Of a stretch of 64,000 bases of DNA, positions 48,887 through 57,302 are shown one piece after another (the first letter of the stretch is position 1; each line of letters begins with the position of its first letter). Below the pieces are notes generated by a model. It made no database searches and was not told where the DNA came from. It worked only from the letters and a program-made list of their open reading frames with translations. This DNA comes from Erwinia sp050410775 (GTDB lineage: Bacteria; Pseudomonadota; Gammaproteobacteria; Enterobacterales; Enterobacteriaceae), in NCBI RefSeq assembly GCF_050410775.1, contig NZ_CP191229.1. The stretch is one strand, 5' to 3'. The translations under genes were made by a program, and so were the position numbers.

Positions 48887-49084
48887 TCAATATCCAGTTT
48901 GAAGAGCGGAACAGTAGCACTTATGTTAGAGCATCGCCCATCAACATGAAAACAGATGTTGTGTAAATCTCCCCCCACGTTTGCTTTTTGTCTGGATCGT
49001 TTTCACCGCCAGAAAGCCGTTGACACTCTAAAAATAAAACGCTATTTCATTTATTGGGAAATTTGCGTTTAATCAGGAGGAGTA

Positions 49085-49672
49085 ATGAGCAAACAGGCTG
49101 CTGTACTGCTGGCCCCGGGCTTTGAAGAGGCGGAGGCATTTATTCTGATCGACGTGCTGAACCGTCTGCACGTTAAGGTAACGACCGTTGCCTGCCACGA
49201 TTCCCGCGAGGTGCTCAGCTACCACGGCGTGCCGGTGGTGGCCGATCTGCTGCTGGCGGGGCTGGATCGGGAATTTGATGCCGTGGTCATCCCCGGCGGC
49301 CCGGAAGGAACCGTCAATCTGGCGGCGAACCCGCTGGTCACTGACTTTATTCGCCGACACGACGAGGCGGGAAAATGGATTGCGCCCATCTGTTCCGCAG
49401 CGGCCCGCGTGCTGGGCGGCCATCACCTTCTGAAAGGACGCCGCTATACCTGTTCCGGCGACCTTTATAAAGGCCTCAGCGATGGCGTTTACACCGGCGA
49501 AAATGTAACGGAGGATGGTAATCTGATCAGCGGAAAAGGACTGGGGGTAGCCTTTGACTTTGCCTTCCAGCTCGCCTGGCGGCTGACCGGCGACACGGCG
49601 ACTGCCGACTTCCAGGCAGAGCATATCTATTACGATAACTGGCGCACCGACAGCGGCGTCAACGCCCGGTAA
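49085..49672 (+). CDS. DJ-1/PfpI superfamily protein (YajL/ThiJ-like)
   Basis: 195-residue protein with the DJ-1 nucleophile elbow: Cys in PICSAAARVL (about 105), Glu in LLAPGFEEAEAFI (about 16) and VVIPGGPEG. Proteins of this group act as glyoxalases, deglycase-like or oxidative-stress chaperones, and YajL is the nearest E. coli relative I can name. The exact activity is uncertain. A strong AGGAGG site precedes ATG 49085. It converges on the fucose operon, with a shared hairpin terminator between them. Confidence 0.85.
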   Translation: MSKQAAVLLAPGFEEAEAFILIDVLNRLHVKVTTVACHDSREVLSYHGVPVVADLLLAGLDREFDAVVIPGGPEGTVNLAANPLVTDFIRRHDEAGKWIAPICSAAARVLGGHHLLKGRRYTCSGDLYKGLSDGVYTGENVTEDGNLISGKGLGVAFDFAFQLAWRLTGDTATADFQAEHIYYDNWRTDSGVNAR

Positions 49673-49677
49673 TTATG

Positions 49678-49705
49678 TTGTCGGCAGGGGCAGCCCCGCC
49701 GACAA
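49678..49705. terminator. Bidirectional hairpin between the DJ-1 gene and lldD
   Basis: TTGTCGGC/GCCGACAA, with an inner GGGG/CCCC stem. It sits between the two stop codons and can end both transcripts; T-richness is modest on both sides. Confidence 0.7.
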
Positions 49706-49710
49706 ATTTC

Positions 49711-50847
49711 CTACACCGGAACCAGCGAATCCCGGCTGATGTCGGCCACCGATTTGGCGCCGGTCAGGGTCATCGCCACGCGCATCTCCTTCTCAATAAG
49801 CGTCAGCAAATTTACCACCCCTGCTTCGCCCGCCGCTGCTAAAGCGTAAACAAAGGCCCGGCCCAGCAGCACGCTGTCGGCCCCCAGCGCGATCATCCGC
49901 ACCACGTCCAGCCCGGTACGAATGCCGGAATCCGCCAGAATGGCGATATCGCCCTTTACCGCATCGGCAATGGCGGGCAGCGCGCGGGCGCTGGAGAGCA
50001 CGCCGTCCAGCTGGCGGCCGCCGTGATTGGAGACCACAATGCCGTCTGCGCCAAAACTCACGGCATCCTTCGCATCCTGAGGATCAAGGATGCCTTTGAT
50101 GATCATCGGGCCTTTCCAGAACTCGCGGATCCACTCAAGATCCTTCCAGGAGATCGAAGGATCGAAGTTGGCGCCCAGCCAGCCGATATAATCTTCCAGC
50201 GTGGTGGGCTTACCGCGGTAGGCGGAGACGTTGCCCAGATCGTGAGGTTTGCCGTTCAGCCCGACGTCCCAGGCCCACTGCGGATGCATCATCGCCTGAA
50301 CCATACGCCGGGACGCCGCTTTCGGTCCACTCATGCCGGAATGCGCATCACGGTAGCGTGCGCCGGGAACCGGCATATCGACTGTGAAGATCAATGTTTT
50401 CACGCCGGCAGCCTGCGCCCGCTCCAGCGCGTTACGCATAAAACCGCGATCTTTCAGCACGTAGAGCTGGAACCACATTGGCCGGTCAATGGCCGGGGCC
50501 ACCTCTTCGATCGGGCAAACGGAAACGGTAGAAAGGGTAAAAGGGATACCTTTACTGGCGGCGGCGCGGGCCGCCTGCACCTCACCCCGCCGGGCATACA
50601 TGCCGGTCAGGCCGACCGGCGCCAGGATCACCGGCATCGCCAGTTCCTCGCCGAACAACGTGGTGTTCAGGCTCAGCTCAGACATGTTTTTCAGGATGCG
50701 CTGGCGTAGCGCGATATCGGCGAGGTCGCCGGTATTGCGCCGCAGGGTATGTTCTCCATAGGCTCCACCATCAATATAGTGAAACAAAAAGGGGGGCAGC
50801 CTGCGCTGCGCTGCCGCCCGATAGTCCGTTGATGCAGATATGATCAT
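49711..50847 (-). CDS. lldD: FMN-dependent L-lactate dehydrogenase (quinone)
   Basis: Oxidises L-lactate to pyruvate at the inner membrane, giving electrons to quinone. 378 residues that follow E. coli LldD (396) almost without gaps but stop about 18 residues earlier, at DSLVPV. FMN-site motifs YIDGGAYGEHTLRRN, ILAPVGLTGMYARRGE, STVSVCPIEEVAPA and the catalytic His (about 275) in VSNHGGRQLDG, then LADSGIRTGLDVVRMIALGAD. It is the last gene of the L-fucose operon, 16 bp after the permease. It has no lldP or lldR beside it, so it most likely serves to oxidise lactate made from fucose. Confidence 0.93.
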   Translation of the reverse strand: MIISASTDYRAAAQRRLPPFLFHYIDGGAYGEHTLRRNTGDLADIALRQRILKNMSELSLNTTLFGEELAMPVILAPVGLTGMYARRGEVQAARAAASKGIPFTLSTVSVCPIEEVAPAIDRPMWFQLYVLKDRGFMRNALERAQAAGVKTLIFTVDMPVPGARYRDAHSGMSGPKAASRRMVQAMMHPQWAWDVGLNGKPHDLGNVSAYRGKPTTLEDYIGWLGANFDPSISWKDLEWIREFWKGPMIIKGILDPQDAKDAVSFGADGIVVSNHGGRQLDGVLSSARALPAIADAVKGDIAILADSGIRTGLDVVRMIALGADSVLLGRAFVYALAAAGEAGVVNLLTLIEKEMRVAMTLTGAKSVADISRDSLVPV

Positions 50848-50862
50848 CTACTCTCCTGCCTG

Positions 50863-52095
50863 TTAGTGATGCGCTCGCTGGCGGAGTCCGTAAGCCAGTA
50901 CCACAGCGAAACAAAGTAAGGGTAAAGCATAGGCGACTGCGGTACTGTACCGGTCCGCGACAGCGCCCATCAGGTAAGGCATGATCGCGCCCCCCACAAT
51001 CGCCATAATCATCAGCGAGCTGGCGCGCTTTGTCTGTTTGCCCATGTTTTTGACACCCATGGCGAACAGCGTGGGGAACATAATCGACATAAAGAAAAAT
51101 ACCGCGACCAGCGCAATCACCGACAGGGTCTCCACCCCCGAGACCACGACGGCGCAGAGCAGAATATTGATGGCGGCGTAGACCACCAGCAGCGTAGCCG
51201 GACGCACGCGTCCCATCAGCCAGGTGCTGAAAAAGCGCCCAACCATAAAACTAATCATCGCAACCGAGAGCAGATAAGAGGCGTTCTGGTTAGAGAGGCT
51301 CTGCCAGTGCTCGGTAGTGTAGTTGATAAAAAAGGCGCCTACGCCGACCTGGGCCGCAACATAAAAAAATTGTGCGATCACGCCGCCGGTAAAATGACCA
51401 TGCTGCCAGAGGCTTTTGCTCTCTCCGCTGCTCTCCTCCGCCTCCTGCGCACGAATATCCGGCAGGCGCGTACGGCCAAACACAAACGCAATGACCAGCA
51501 CCAGTACGGCAATAACCACATAGGTTGTTTTTACCGAGGCCAGTCCTTCTGTGGTGGTCCCCTGGGTGGCGGAAAAGAACAGCGAGCCGCCGATCACCGG
51601 CCCGATAAACTGCCCCAGCCCGTTAAAAGATTGCGCCAGGTTCAGACGCCGCTCTGCACCGGAAGGATCGCCCAGCACAGTGGCATAGGGGTTTGCTGCC
51701 GTCTCAAGGCATCCGAGGCCGAGTGCGATCACAAACAGCGCTAACAAAAACAGCGTAAAGCTGGCCGCCGCCGCCGCGGGGACAAACAGCAGCGCGCCCA
51801 GCGCGTAGAGGCAAAGCCCTACCAGCACGCCCGCCTTATAACCGTAACGGTCCATAAAGAAGCCAGCCGGCAGCGCGATCACAAAATAAGCGCCAAAGTA
51901 GGCCGCCTGCAGCAGGCCGGACTGCGCTTTGGTGACGTGAAGGACCTCCTGAAAATGTTTATTCAGCACGTCCAGCAGACCGTAAGATAGCCCCCACAGG
52001 AAAAACAGGACGGTAACCAGGGTAAAGGCTACCCGGTAGTTTGATACGGCCTTCTGCCCGCGCCATGCCGGTGCAGTCGTTTTATTAACGAGCAT
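50863..52095 (-). CDS. fucP: L-fucose:H+ symporter, FucP family (MFS)
   Basis: Inner-membrane sugar:proton symporter with about 12 helices; 410 residues from ATG 52095, which has GAGGAA upstream. An in-frame extension to 52173 lacks support. The N-terminal TVLFFLWGLSYGLLDVLNKHFQ carries the Asp that corresponds to the proton-carrying Asp46 of E. coli FucP, and GLGCLETAANPYATVLG carries the Glu135 counterpart. FucP/NanT-like sugar specificity cannot be read directly, but the pathway genes around it make L-fucose the expected substrate. It lies between the mutarotase and lldD genes. Confidence 0.85.
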   Translation of the reverse strand: MLVNKTTAPAWRGQKAVSNYRVAFTLVTVLFFLWGLSYGLLDVLNKHFQEVLHVTKAQSGLLQAAYFGAYFVIALPAGFFMDRYGYKAGVLVGLCLYALGALLFVPAAAAASFTLFLLALFVIALGLGCLETAANPYATVLGDPSGAERRLNLAQSFNGLGQFIGPVIGGSLFFSATQGTTTEGLASVKTTYVVIAVLVLVIAFVFGRTRLPDIRAQEAEESSGESKSLWQHGHFTGGVIAQFFYVAAQVGVGAFFINYTTEHWQSLSNQNASYLLSVAMISFMVGRFFSTWLMGRVRPATLLVVYAAINILLCAVVVSGVETLSVIALVAVFFFMSIMFPTLFAMGVKNMGKQTKRASSLMIMAIVGGAIMPYLMGAVADRYSTAVAYALPLLCFAVVLAYGLRQRAHH

Positions 52096-52174
52096 ATTTC
52101 GTTCCTCGGTAGCTGTTGCCAGTACAGCGAAAAACACCGGCAGGGAGATTAGGGTTTCTGCACAACGCAGCAAT

Positions 52175-52537
52175 TCAGTAGTCGGACCGGTCCTGCTCCC
52201 TGAGGCAAAATATTTTCTCCATCGCCCGCCATTTTTCCCCCGGCGGCGTCCAGGGAGTGGGACGCTGATACTTCCACATCAGCGCTTCCCACTCGCACAC
52301 TTTTGGGTCGCGCTCGCTTGCCAGAGCAAAGCGTTCGCTGTCGAAACCGGCGGCGGTTTCCATCATCATCACCAGCCGGTTGCCCAGCAGATAAATCTCC
52401 ATATCGACGATGCCATACTGTCGCAGATGCTGCGTAATCTCGGGCCAGATGCGGCGATGATGCTGACGGTACTCCGCTATCAGCTGCGCATCATCGGCCA
52501 GATCCAGCGCCTGGCAATAGCGCCGCCCGCCCTTCAC
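52175..52537 (-). CDS. RhaM-family sugar mutarotase (likely L-fucose mutarotase)
   Basis: Interconverts sugar anomers. 120 residues of the YiiL/RhaM (L-rhamnose mutarotase) family, with the core EYRQHHRRIWPEITQHLRQYGI; one of His26/His27 is the likely acid-base residue. FucU, the usual L-fucose mutarotase, belongs to a different family. RhaM-type proteins are frequently found in non-phosphorylating L-fucose clusters, and context here argues for that sugar. It starts with GTG overlapping the upstream SDR stop (GTGA). Confidence 0.8.
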   Translation of the reverse strand: MKGGRRYCQALDLADDAQLIAEYRQHHRRIWPEITQHLRQYGIVDMEIYLLGNRLVMMMETAAGFDSERFALASERDPKVCEWEALMWKYQRPTPWTPPGEKWRAMEKIFCLREQDRSDY

Positions 52538-53310
52538 GTTAAAGCCCTGTCGAGATGGGTATAGCCGCCGTCAACCATCAGCCACTGCCCGGTGGTATGG
52601 GATGCCCGTGCCGAGAGCAGAAAAACGGCGGTATCAGCAATTTCACGCGGCGTGGTCATTCTTCTGCCCAGCGGGATCTGGCTGGCGATCTGCCGCAGCT
52701 TCTCATCCGGGCGGTCGAAGCTTTTGATCCAGTTTTCGTAAAGCGGCGTCATCACCTCCGCCGGGATCACCGCGTTCACGCGTATCCCATCCTGAAGCAG
52801 CGAGGCGGCCCATTCGCGCGTCAGCGCCAGCACGCCGCCTTTGGCAGAGGCGTAGCCGCTGGTATTGCCCTGCCCGGTCAGCGCCGTTTTGGAGCTGATA
52901 TTGACGATGGCCCCTTTGCTGGCCCGCAGGGCATCAAGGCAGAGATGGGCCATCAGGTAGTAATGCACCAGATTTTTCTCCAGCGAGTGCACAAAGGCCT
53001 CACGCCCGGCCTCAAGCCCAACGCCGTCGTTTACTCCCGCGTTATTGACCAGGCCGTCGATGCGGCCAAACTGCGCCAGTACGGCATTTACCGCGCTGAC
53101 GCAGCTGCTTTCGTCCTGTAACTCGGCCAGATGAAACAGCGCGGCGGGCTGCTTTTCGCGCAGCTGTGCCATCAGCTCGGCAGCGGGTTCGCTGTTGCTG
53201 ACGATGACCGGTATCGCCCCTTCCTCCGCCAGCGTGAGCGAAATCGCCGCGCCGATGCCGGAGCCGCCTCCGGTGACGATAAAAACTTTGTTCTCAAGAT
53301 GAAGGTTCAT
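52534..53310 (-). CDS. SDR family dehydrogenase, probable L-fucose dehydrogenase
   Basis: First oxidation of the pathway: L-fucose to L-fucono-lactone with NAD(P)+. 258 residues from ATG 53310 (MNLHLENKVFIVTGG), with cofactor motif TGGGSGIG (13-20), NNAG (89-92), Ser139/140 and YxxxK (Tyr153, Lys157). Position 36-40 at the end of strand 2 (IVSNS) lacks the acidic residue typical of NAD-only SDRs, so NADP use is possible. It overlaps the lactonase stop by four bases (ATGA). Assignment to L-fucose rather than another sugar is by operon context. Confidence 0.8.
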   Translation of the reverse strand: MNLHLENKVFIVTGGGSGIGAAISLTLAEEGAIPVIVSNSEPAAELMAQLREKQPAALFHLAELQDESSCVSAVNAVLAQFGRIDGLVNNAGVNDGVGLEAGREAFVHSLEKNLVHYYLMAHLCLDALRASKGAIVNISSKTALTGQGNTSGYASAKGGVLALTREWAASLLQDGIRVNAVIPAEVMTPLYENWIKSFDRPDEKLRQIASQIPLGRRMTTPREIADTAVFLLSARASHTTGQWLMVDGGYTHLDRALT

Positions 53311-54155
53311 GCCGTTACTCCGTTTATCCCGTAGATGCGGCAGGCATTTCCGCCGAGAATGGCCGCCTGCTCGCTGGCAGAGAGAGCCGCAAAAGCCTGT
53401 TCGCCAGACTGCCATGCCGCCTCATAGCTTCCCGCCAGTAAGCAGACCGGCCAGTCCGACCCCACCAGCAGTCGTTCGCTGCCAAAAGCCGTCAGCGCGG
53501 CGTCATAAAAAGGCAGCAGATCGTCAGCTTCACAGCCAGGCGGCCTGGGTTCGGTCAGCAGGCCCGAGATTTTACAGCTGACGTGCGGCAACGCGGCCAG
53601 CGGCGCAATCTGCGCCGCCCAGGCTTTTGCGCCTGCGGCAAGATCGGGTTTGCCCAGATGATCGAGCACAATCGACGCTCGATCGTGGCGTGCGGCAAAG
53701 CGCGCGGCTTCAGCCAGATGGCGGTGCGTGACCAGCAGATCGTAAACGTAATTCTGCTGTTGGACACGTTGCAGCCCGGCGTTCACCTTATCCTGCCTCA
53801 TCCAGCCGTCAGGATCGGCCTCATCCTGGATCAGATGGCGAAAGCCGCGCAGCAGCGGTTCCTGCTGGTACGCTTCCAGCTGCTGCGGCAGGTCGCGCGC
53901 CGTCAGCGCCACCCAGCCCACCACGGCGCGTACCTGCTCACACTCTTTTGCCTGACCGAGCAGCCAGGCCGTTTCCTCAGCCGTCTGCCTCGCCTGTACC
54001 AGCACGGTGCCATCAATCTGCGCCGCCGCCAGCGGCCCCATTAGCTGTACAGGCAAAAAATCGTGCTTCAGCGCCGGCATCTCATCGCTTATCCAGCGAT
54101 ATTCATCCGGGCTGTAGCGCCAGAGATGATGGTGAGCGTCAATTTTCAGCGTCAT
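53307..54155 (-). CDS. Amidohydrolase-family lactonase, probable L-fuconolactonase
   Basis: Hydrolyses L-fucono-lactone to L-fuconate. 282 residues of the COG3618 amidohydrolase group, with IDAHHHLWRY at the N terminus (metal-binding His8 and His10 region). DGTVLVQA, GWVAL, RGFRHLIQDE, VLDHLGKPDL and LLVGSDWPVC (Asp near the C terminus) complete the barrel. COG3618 proteins beside fuconate dehydratase are the usual fuconolactonases. It overlaps the dehydratase stop by one base and the next SDR by four, so translation is coupled. Confidence 0.85.
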   Translation of the reverse strand: MTLKIDAHHHLWRYSPDEYRWISDEMPALKHDFLPVQLMGPLAAAQIDGTVLVQARQTAEETAWLLGQAKECEQVRAVVGWVALTARDLPQQLEAYQQEPLLRGFRHLIQDEADPDGWMRQDKVNAGLQRVQQQNYVYDLLVTHRHLAEAARFAARHDRASIVLDHLGKPDLAAGAKAWAAQIAPLAALPHVSCKISGLLTEPRPPGCEADDLLPFYDAALTAFGSERLLVGSDWPVCLLAGSYEAAWQSGEQAFAALSASEQAAILGGNACRIYGINGVTA

Positions 54156-55444
54156 CAGAGCGGCGCCTGAGCGACAAACCGGTATTGTTCAATCGAGGCC
54201 GGGAACATCTCAATGGAGAAACCGGGATGCTCTGGCGGCATGTAGGCCGCATCTTTGATGACGCACGGATGAATAAAGTGTTCGTGCAGATGGTCGACAT
54301 ATTCAGTCACCCGCCCTTCATGCGTGCCGGCAATGCAGAGATAGTCGATCATCGACAGATGCTGAACGTATTCGCAAAGGCCAACGCCGCCCGCATGTGG
54401 GCAAACCGGCAAATCATATTTTGCCGCCATCAGCATAACGGCGAGGATTTCATTGACGCCGCCCATGCGGCAGGCATCTATCTGCACCACGTCAATGGCT
54501 TCCCGCATAATGAACTGTTTGAACATAATGCGGTTCTGGCACATCTCCCCGGTAGCAACCTTGACCGGCGCGATATTCTCGCGGATGCGCCGGTGGCCCT
54601 CAATGTCGTCCGGGCTGGTCGGCTCCTCAATAAACCAGGGTCTGGCAAAGGCCAGCTTATTGACCCAGGCGATTGCCTCACCGGTTTCCCAGACCTGATT
54701 GGCATCAATCATCAGTTTACGGTCCGGCCCGATGACTTCGCGGGCGATGGTGACCCGGCGGATATCATCTTCCAGATCCCGGCCCACCTTCAGCTTCAGG
54801 TAGTCAAATCCGGCATCCACCGCCTGCTGGCAAAGGTGGCGGAGTTTATCGTCCGGGTAGCCCAGCCAGCCCGCCGACGTGGTGTAACAGGGGTAGCCTT
54901 CCGCCAGCAGGGAGGCGAGCCGTTGATCTTTGTTATCCGCCCGCTGTTGCAGCAGCGTCAGCGCCTCTTCCGGCGTAATACAGTCGGTGATGTAGCGGAA
55001 ATCGATGCAGCGTACCAGCTCTTCGGGGGACATATCCGCCACCAGCCGCCACAGCGGTTTGCCCTCCGCCTTGCTCCATAAGTCCCAGACGGCATTGATC
55101 ACCGCGCCGGTGGCCAGATGAATAGCCCCTTTATCCGGGCCAATCCAGCGCAGCTGGCTGTCACTGGTGAAATCACGCCAGAACGCGCCCATATCCGCCG
55201 CAATGTCCGCCAGGTTACGCCCCACGACCTGATGCGTCAGCGCGCGGATCGCTGCGCAGCAAATATCATTGCCGCGCCCGATGGTAAAAGTCAGGCCGTG
55301 TCCGCTCAGCGCCGGGTTGTCGGTTTCCAGAATCACATAGGCGGCCGAATAGTCGGGATCGGGGTTCATGGCGTCGGAACCATCCAGCGACAGGGAAGTG
55401 GGAAAACGCACGTCTTCGACGCGCAATGCCGTGATCGTTGTCAT
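54155..55444 (-). CDS. fucD: L-fuconate dehydratase (enolase superfamily)
   Basis: Dehydrates L-fuconate to 2-keto-3-deoxy-L-fuconate. 429 residues of the mandelate racemase subgroup. The catalytic set aligns with the Xanthomonas campestris enzyme, whose numbers I recall as one higher throughout: Lys217-x-Lys219 (KLKVG), metal ligands Asp247 (MIDANQ), Glu273 and Glu300 (ATGE), and His350 (CPHAGGVG). The N-terminal FPTSLSLDGSDAMNPDPDYSAAYV and the C-terminal GFSIEMFP are typical of FucD. AAGGAAG ribosome site. It is the key enzyme that identifies the operon's sugar. Confidence 0.93.
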   Translation of the reverse strand: MTTITALRVEDVRFPTSLSLDGSDAMNPDPDYSAAYVILETDNPALSGHGLTFTIGRGNDICCAAIRALTHQVVGRNLADIAADMGAFWRDFTSDSQLRWIGPDKGAIHLATGAVINAVWDLWSKAEGKPLWRLVADMSPEELVRCIDFRYITDCITPEEALTLLQQRADNKDQRLASLLAEGYPCYTTSAGWLGYPDDKLRHLCQQAVDAGFDYLKLKVGRDLEDDIRRVTIAREVIGPDRKLMIDANQVWETGEAIAWVNKLAFARPWFIEEPTSPDDIEGHRRIRENIAPVKVATGEMCQNRIMFKQFIMREAIDVVQIDACRMGGVNEILAVMLMAAKYDLPVCPHAGGVGLCEYVQHLSMIDYLCIAGTHEGRVTEYVDHLHEHFIHPCVIKDAAYMPPEHPGFSIEMFPASIEQYRFVAQAPL

Positions 55445-55470
55445 GAGAGCTTCCTTTGACTAATCGTGAT

Positions 55471-56313
55471 TCAGGCCTGTTTGGTTAACTGGTGCTGCTC
55501 ACCCAGTCCTTCGATGCCGAGGCGCATTTCCTGACCGGCGCGCAGATAGACCGGTGGCTTTTGTCCCATTCCGACGCCCGGCGGCGTACCGGTTGAGATG
55601 ACATCGCCCGGCTGCAGGCTCATAAAGCGGCTGAGATAGCTGATAATTTCCGGAATCTTAAACACCATCGTGCTGGTGTTGCCGTTCTGATAGCGTTTGC
55701 CATCGACTTCCAGCCACAGGTTCAGGTTGTGCGGATCGGGGATCTCATCCGTGGTCACCAGCCAGGGGCCGAGCGGGCCGAAGGTATCGCAGCCTTTGCC
55801 CTTATCCCATGTGCCGCCCCGCTCAATCTGAAACTCACGTTCTGACACGTCATTAATTACGCAGTAACCGGCAACGTGCGACAGCGCATCGGCCTCGCTG
55901 ATGTAGCGGCCGCCGGTGCCAATCACCACGCCCAGCTCCACTTCCCAGTCGGTTTTCACCGAGTCCCGCGGGATCTCGACCGCATCGTTCGGTCCGACGA
56001 TAGCGCTGGTCCATTTGCTGAAAATAACCGGCTCTTTCGGGATTTCCGCCCCGGTTTCAGCGGCGTGGTCAGCATAGTTAAGGCCGATGCAGATAAACTT
56101 GCCGACCTGCCCCACGCAGGCGCCGATGCGCGGCGAACCGTCCACCAGCGGCAGCGTCTCGGGGGCGATCTGACGGAGTTTATCCAGTGATGCGGGCAGT
56201 AGCGCGCCCCCGGCCAGATCGTCAATCACCTCTGACAAATCGCGCAGCCTGCCCTGCGGATCAAGCATCGCCGGACGTTCCTGACCAGGCTGGCCGTAGC
56301 GTAATAATTTCAT
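55471..56313 (-). CDS. FAH-family 2,4-diketo-3-deoxy-L-fuconate hydrolase
   Basis: Fumarylacetoacetate hydrolase fold. Cleaves 2,4-diketo-3-deoxy-L-fuconate to pyruvate and L-lactate in this pathway. 280 residues with FICIGLNYADHAAE (76-89), metal ligands Glu124 and Glu126 (DWEVELGVV) and Asp155 (INDVSERE), and GDVISTGTPPGVGMG near the C terminus. The same fold also makes ureidoglycolate-lyase-like and other diketo-acid hydrolases, so the substrate is inferred from neighbours. GAGGAG ribosome site. Confidence 0.85.
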   Translation of the reverse strand: MKLLRYGQPGQERPAMLDPQGRLRDLSEVIDDLAGGALLPASLDKLRQIAPETLPLVDGSPRIGACVGQVGKFICIGLNYADHAAETGAEIPKEPVIFSKWTSAIVGPNDAVEIPRDSVKTDWEVELGVVIGTGGRYISEADALSHVAGYCVINDVSEREFQIERGGTWDKGKGCDTFGPLGPWLVTTDEIPDPHNLNLWLEVDGKRYQNGNTSTMVFKIPEIISYLSRFMSLQPGDVISTGTPPGVGMGQKPPVYLRAGQEMRLGIEGLGEQHQLTKQA

Positions 56314-56350
56314 GACTTCTCCTCAGATCGGTAAAAGGCTAAAAGGCGGA

Positions 56351-57091
56351 TTAGTTGCTCCAGCCGCCGTCAATGATGTGCACCGCACCGGTAGTGTAAG
56401 CGCTGGCATCCGAGGCGAGATAGCGGGCAAGTTCGGCGATCTCTTCGGTTCTGCCGATGCGGCCAATCGGCTGCCTCGCCACAAATGCCTGGTAAACCTC
56501 TTCTTCGCTACGCCCTTCCGCCGCCGCCTGCGCTGCGATGCGCTGCTGAAGCGAGGGTGATTCGACCGTACCGGGACAGATAGCGTTACAGCGGATGCCT
56601 CTGGCGACATAGTCGGCGGCGACCGAGCGCGTCAGGCCGATCACGGCGGCTTTCGAGGTGCTGTAGGCGAAGCGGTTAGGCACCCCTTTTACGCTGGACG
56701 CCACCGAAGACATATTGATGATAGAGCCGCTTTGCTGCGCCAGCATGCCGGGGAGAAATGCCCGGATCGTATGGAACATCGCCGTTACGTTCAGATCGAG
56801 CGCGAACTGCCACTCCTCTTCTTTGCAGCTGAGAATGTCGCCGCTATGCACCACGCCGGCGCAGTTAAACAGCACATCTATGGTGCCCACCTCTTCAGCC
56901 AGCGCACGGATGGCGACAGGGTCGGTAACGTCCAGTACCCTGCCGGTAACGCGCTGGATATCAGTCAGGCGCGAAATATTGATGTCCGTCGCAATAACCT
57001 CTGCGCCGGAGCGGGCAAATAAAACCGCCGTATTGAAGCCAATTCCCTGCCCTGCGGCGGTGATCAGCACTTTCTTGCCTTGAAGATCCAT
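56351..57091 (-). CDS. SDR family 2-keto-3-deoxy-L-fuconate dehydrogenase
   Basis: NAD-dependent oxidation of 2-keto-3-deoxy-L-fuconate to the 2,4-diketo acid. 246 residues from ATG 57091 (MDLQGKKVLITAAGQGIG), with AAGGAAA upstream; the longer frame to 57223 crosses the operator and is rejected. Cofactor motif TAAGQGIG (11-18) followed by ATDIN with Asp36, which favours NAD. NCAG (76-79), Ser128/129, Tyr143 and Lys147 complete the active site. The sequence resembles 3-hydroxybutyrate dehydrogenase-type BDH2 and X. campestris KDF dehydrogenase. It is the first gene of the operon. Confidence 0.85.
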   Translation of the reverse strand: MDLQGKKVLITAAGQGIGFNTAVLFARSGAEVIATDINISRLTDIQRVTGRVLDVTDPVAIRALAEEVGTIDVLFNCAGVVHSGDILSCKEEEWQFALDLNVTAMFHTIRAFLPGMLAQQSGSIINMSSVASSVKGVPNRFAYSTSKAAVIGLTRSVAADYVARGIRCNAICPGTVESPSLQQRIAAQAAAEGRSEEEVYQAFVARQPIGRIGRTEEIAELARYLASDASAYTTGAVHIIDGGWSN

Positions 57092-57114
57092 AGCGTTTCC
57101 TTCAGGTAAAGGAC

Positions 57115-57131
57115 TAATGGTCAGGCCATTA
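57115..57131. promoter_or_regulatory. FadR-like palindromic operator in the fucose operon leader
   Basis: TAATGGTCAGGCCATTA is a near-perfect 17-bp palindrome (7 of 8 pairs). It follows the TGGTC-N-GACCA pattern of FadR-subfamily GntR operators. It lies 24 bp upstream of the first operon gene, between that gene and the divergent GntR gene, the expected place for a repressor site. Confidence 0.65.
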
Positions 57132-57302
57132 AGGGTGAAAAAAAGCGTTTTAAAGATTGCCCTTTTGCTACGATCGGGGGCATATTCAGCCTTAAACTGC
57201 GCTTTCGTTAACCAATTTTTCACATTTTAAAAACAAAGCGGCAAGGAAATTTTCCGGTAAATGCTGGCTGAATCGCTTAACTAAAATATCCGCTGGTGGG
57301 CT

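Noticed and set aside
57209..57228. Possible CRP site in the fucose intergenic region
   Set aside because: Only one half-site (AAATGTGA on the minus strand) fits; the other half is poor, so catabolite control cannot be claimed.
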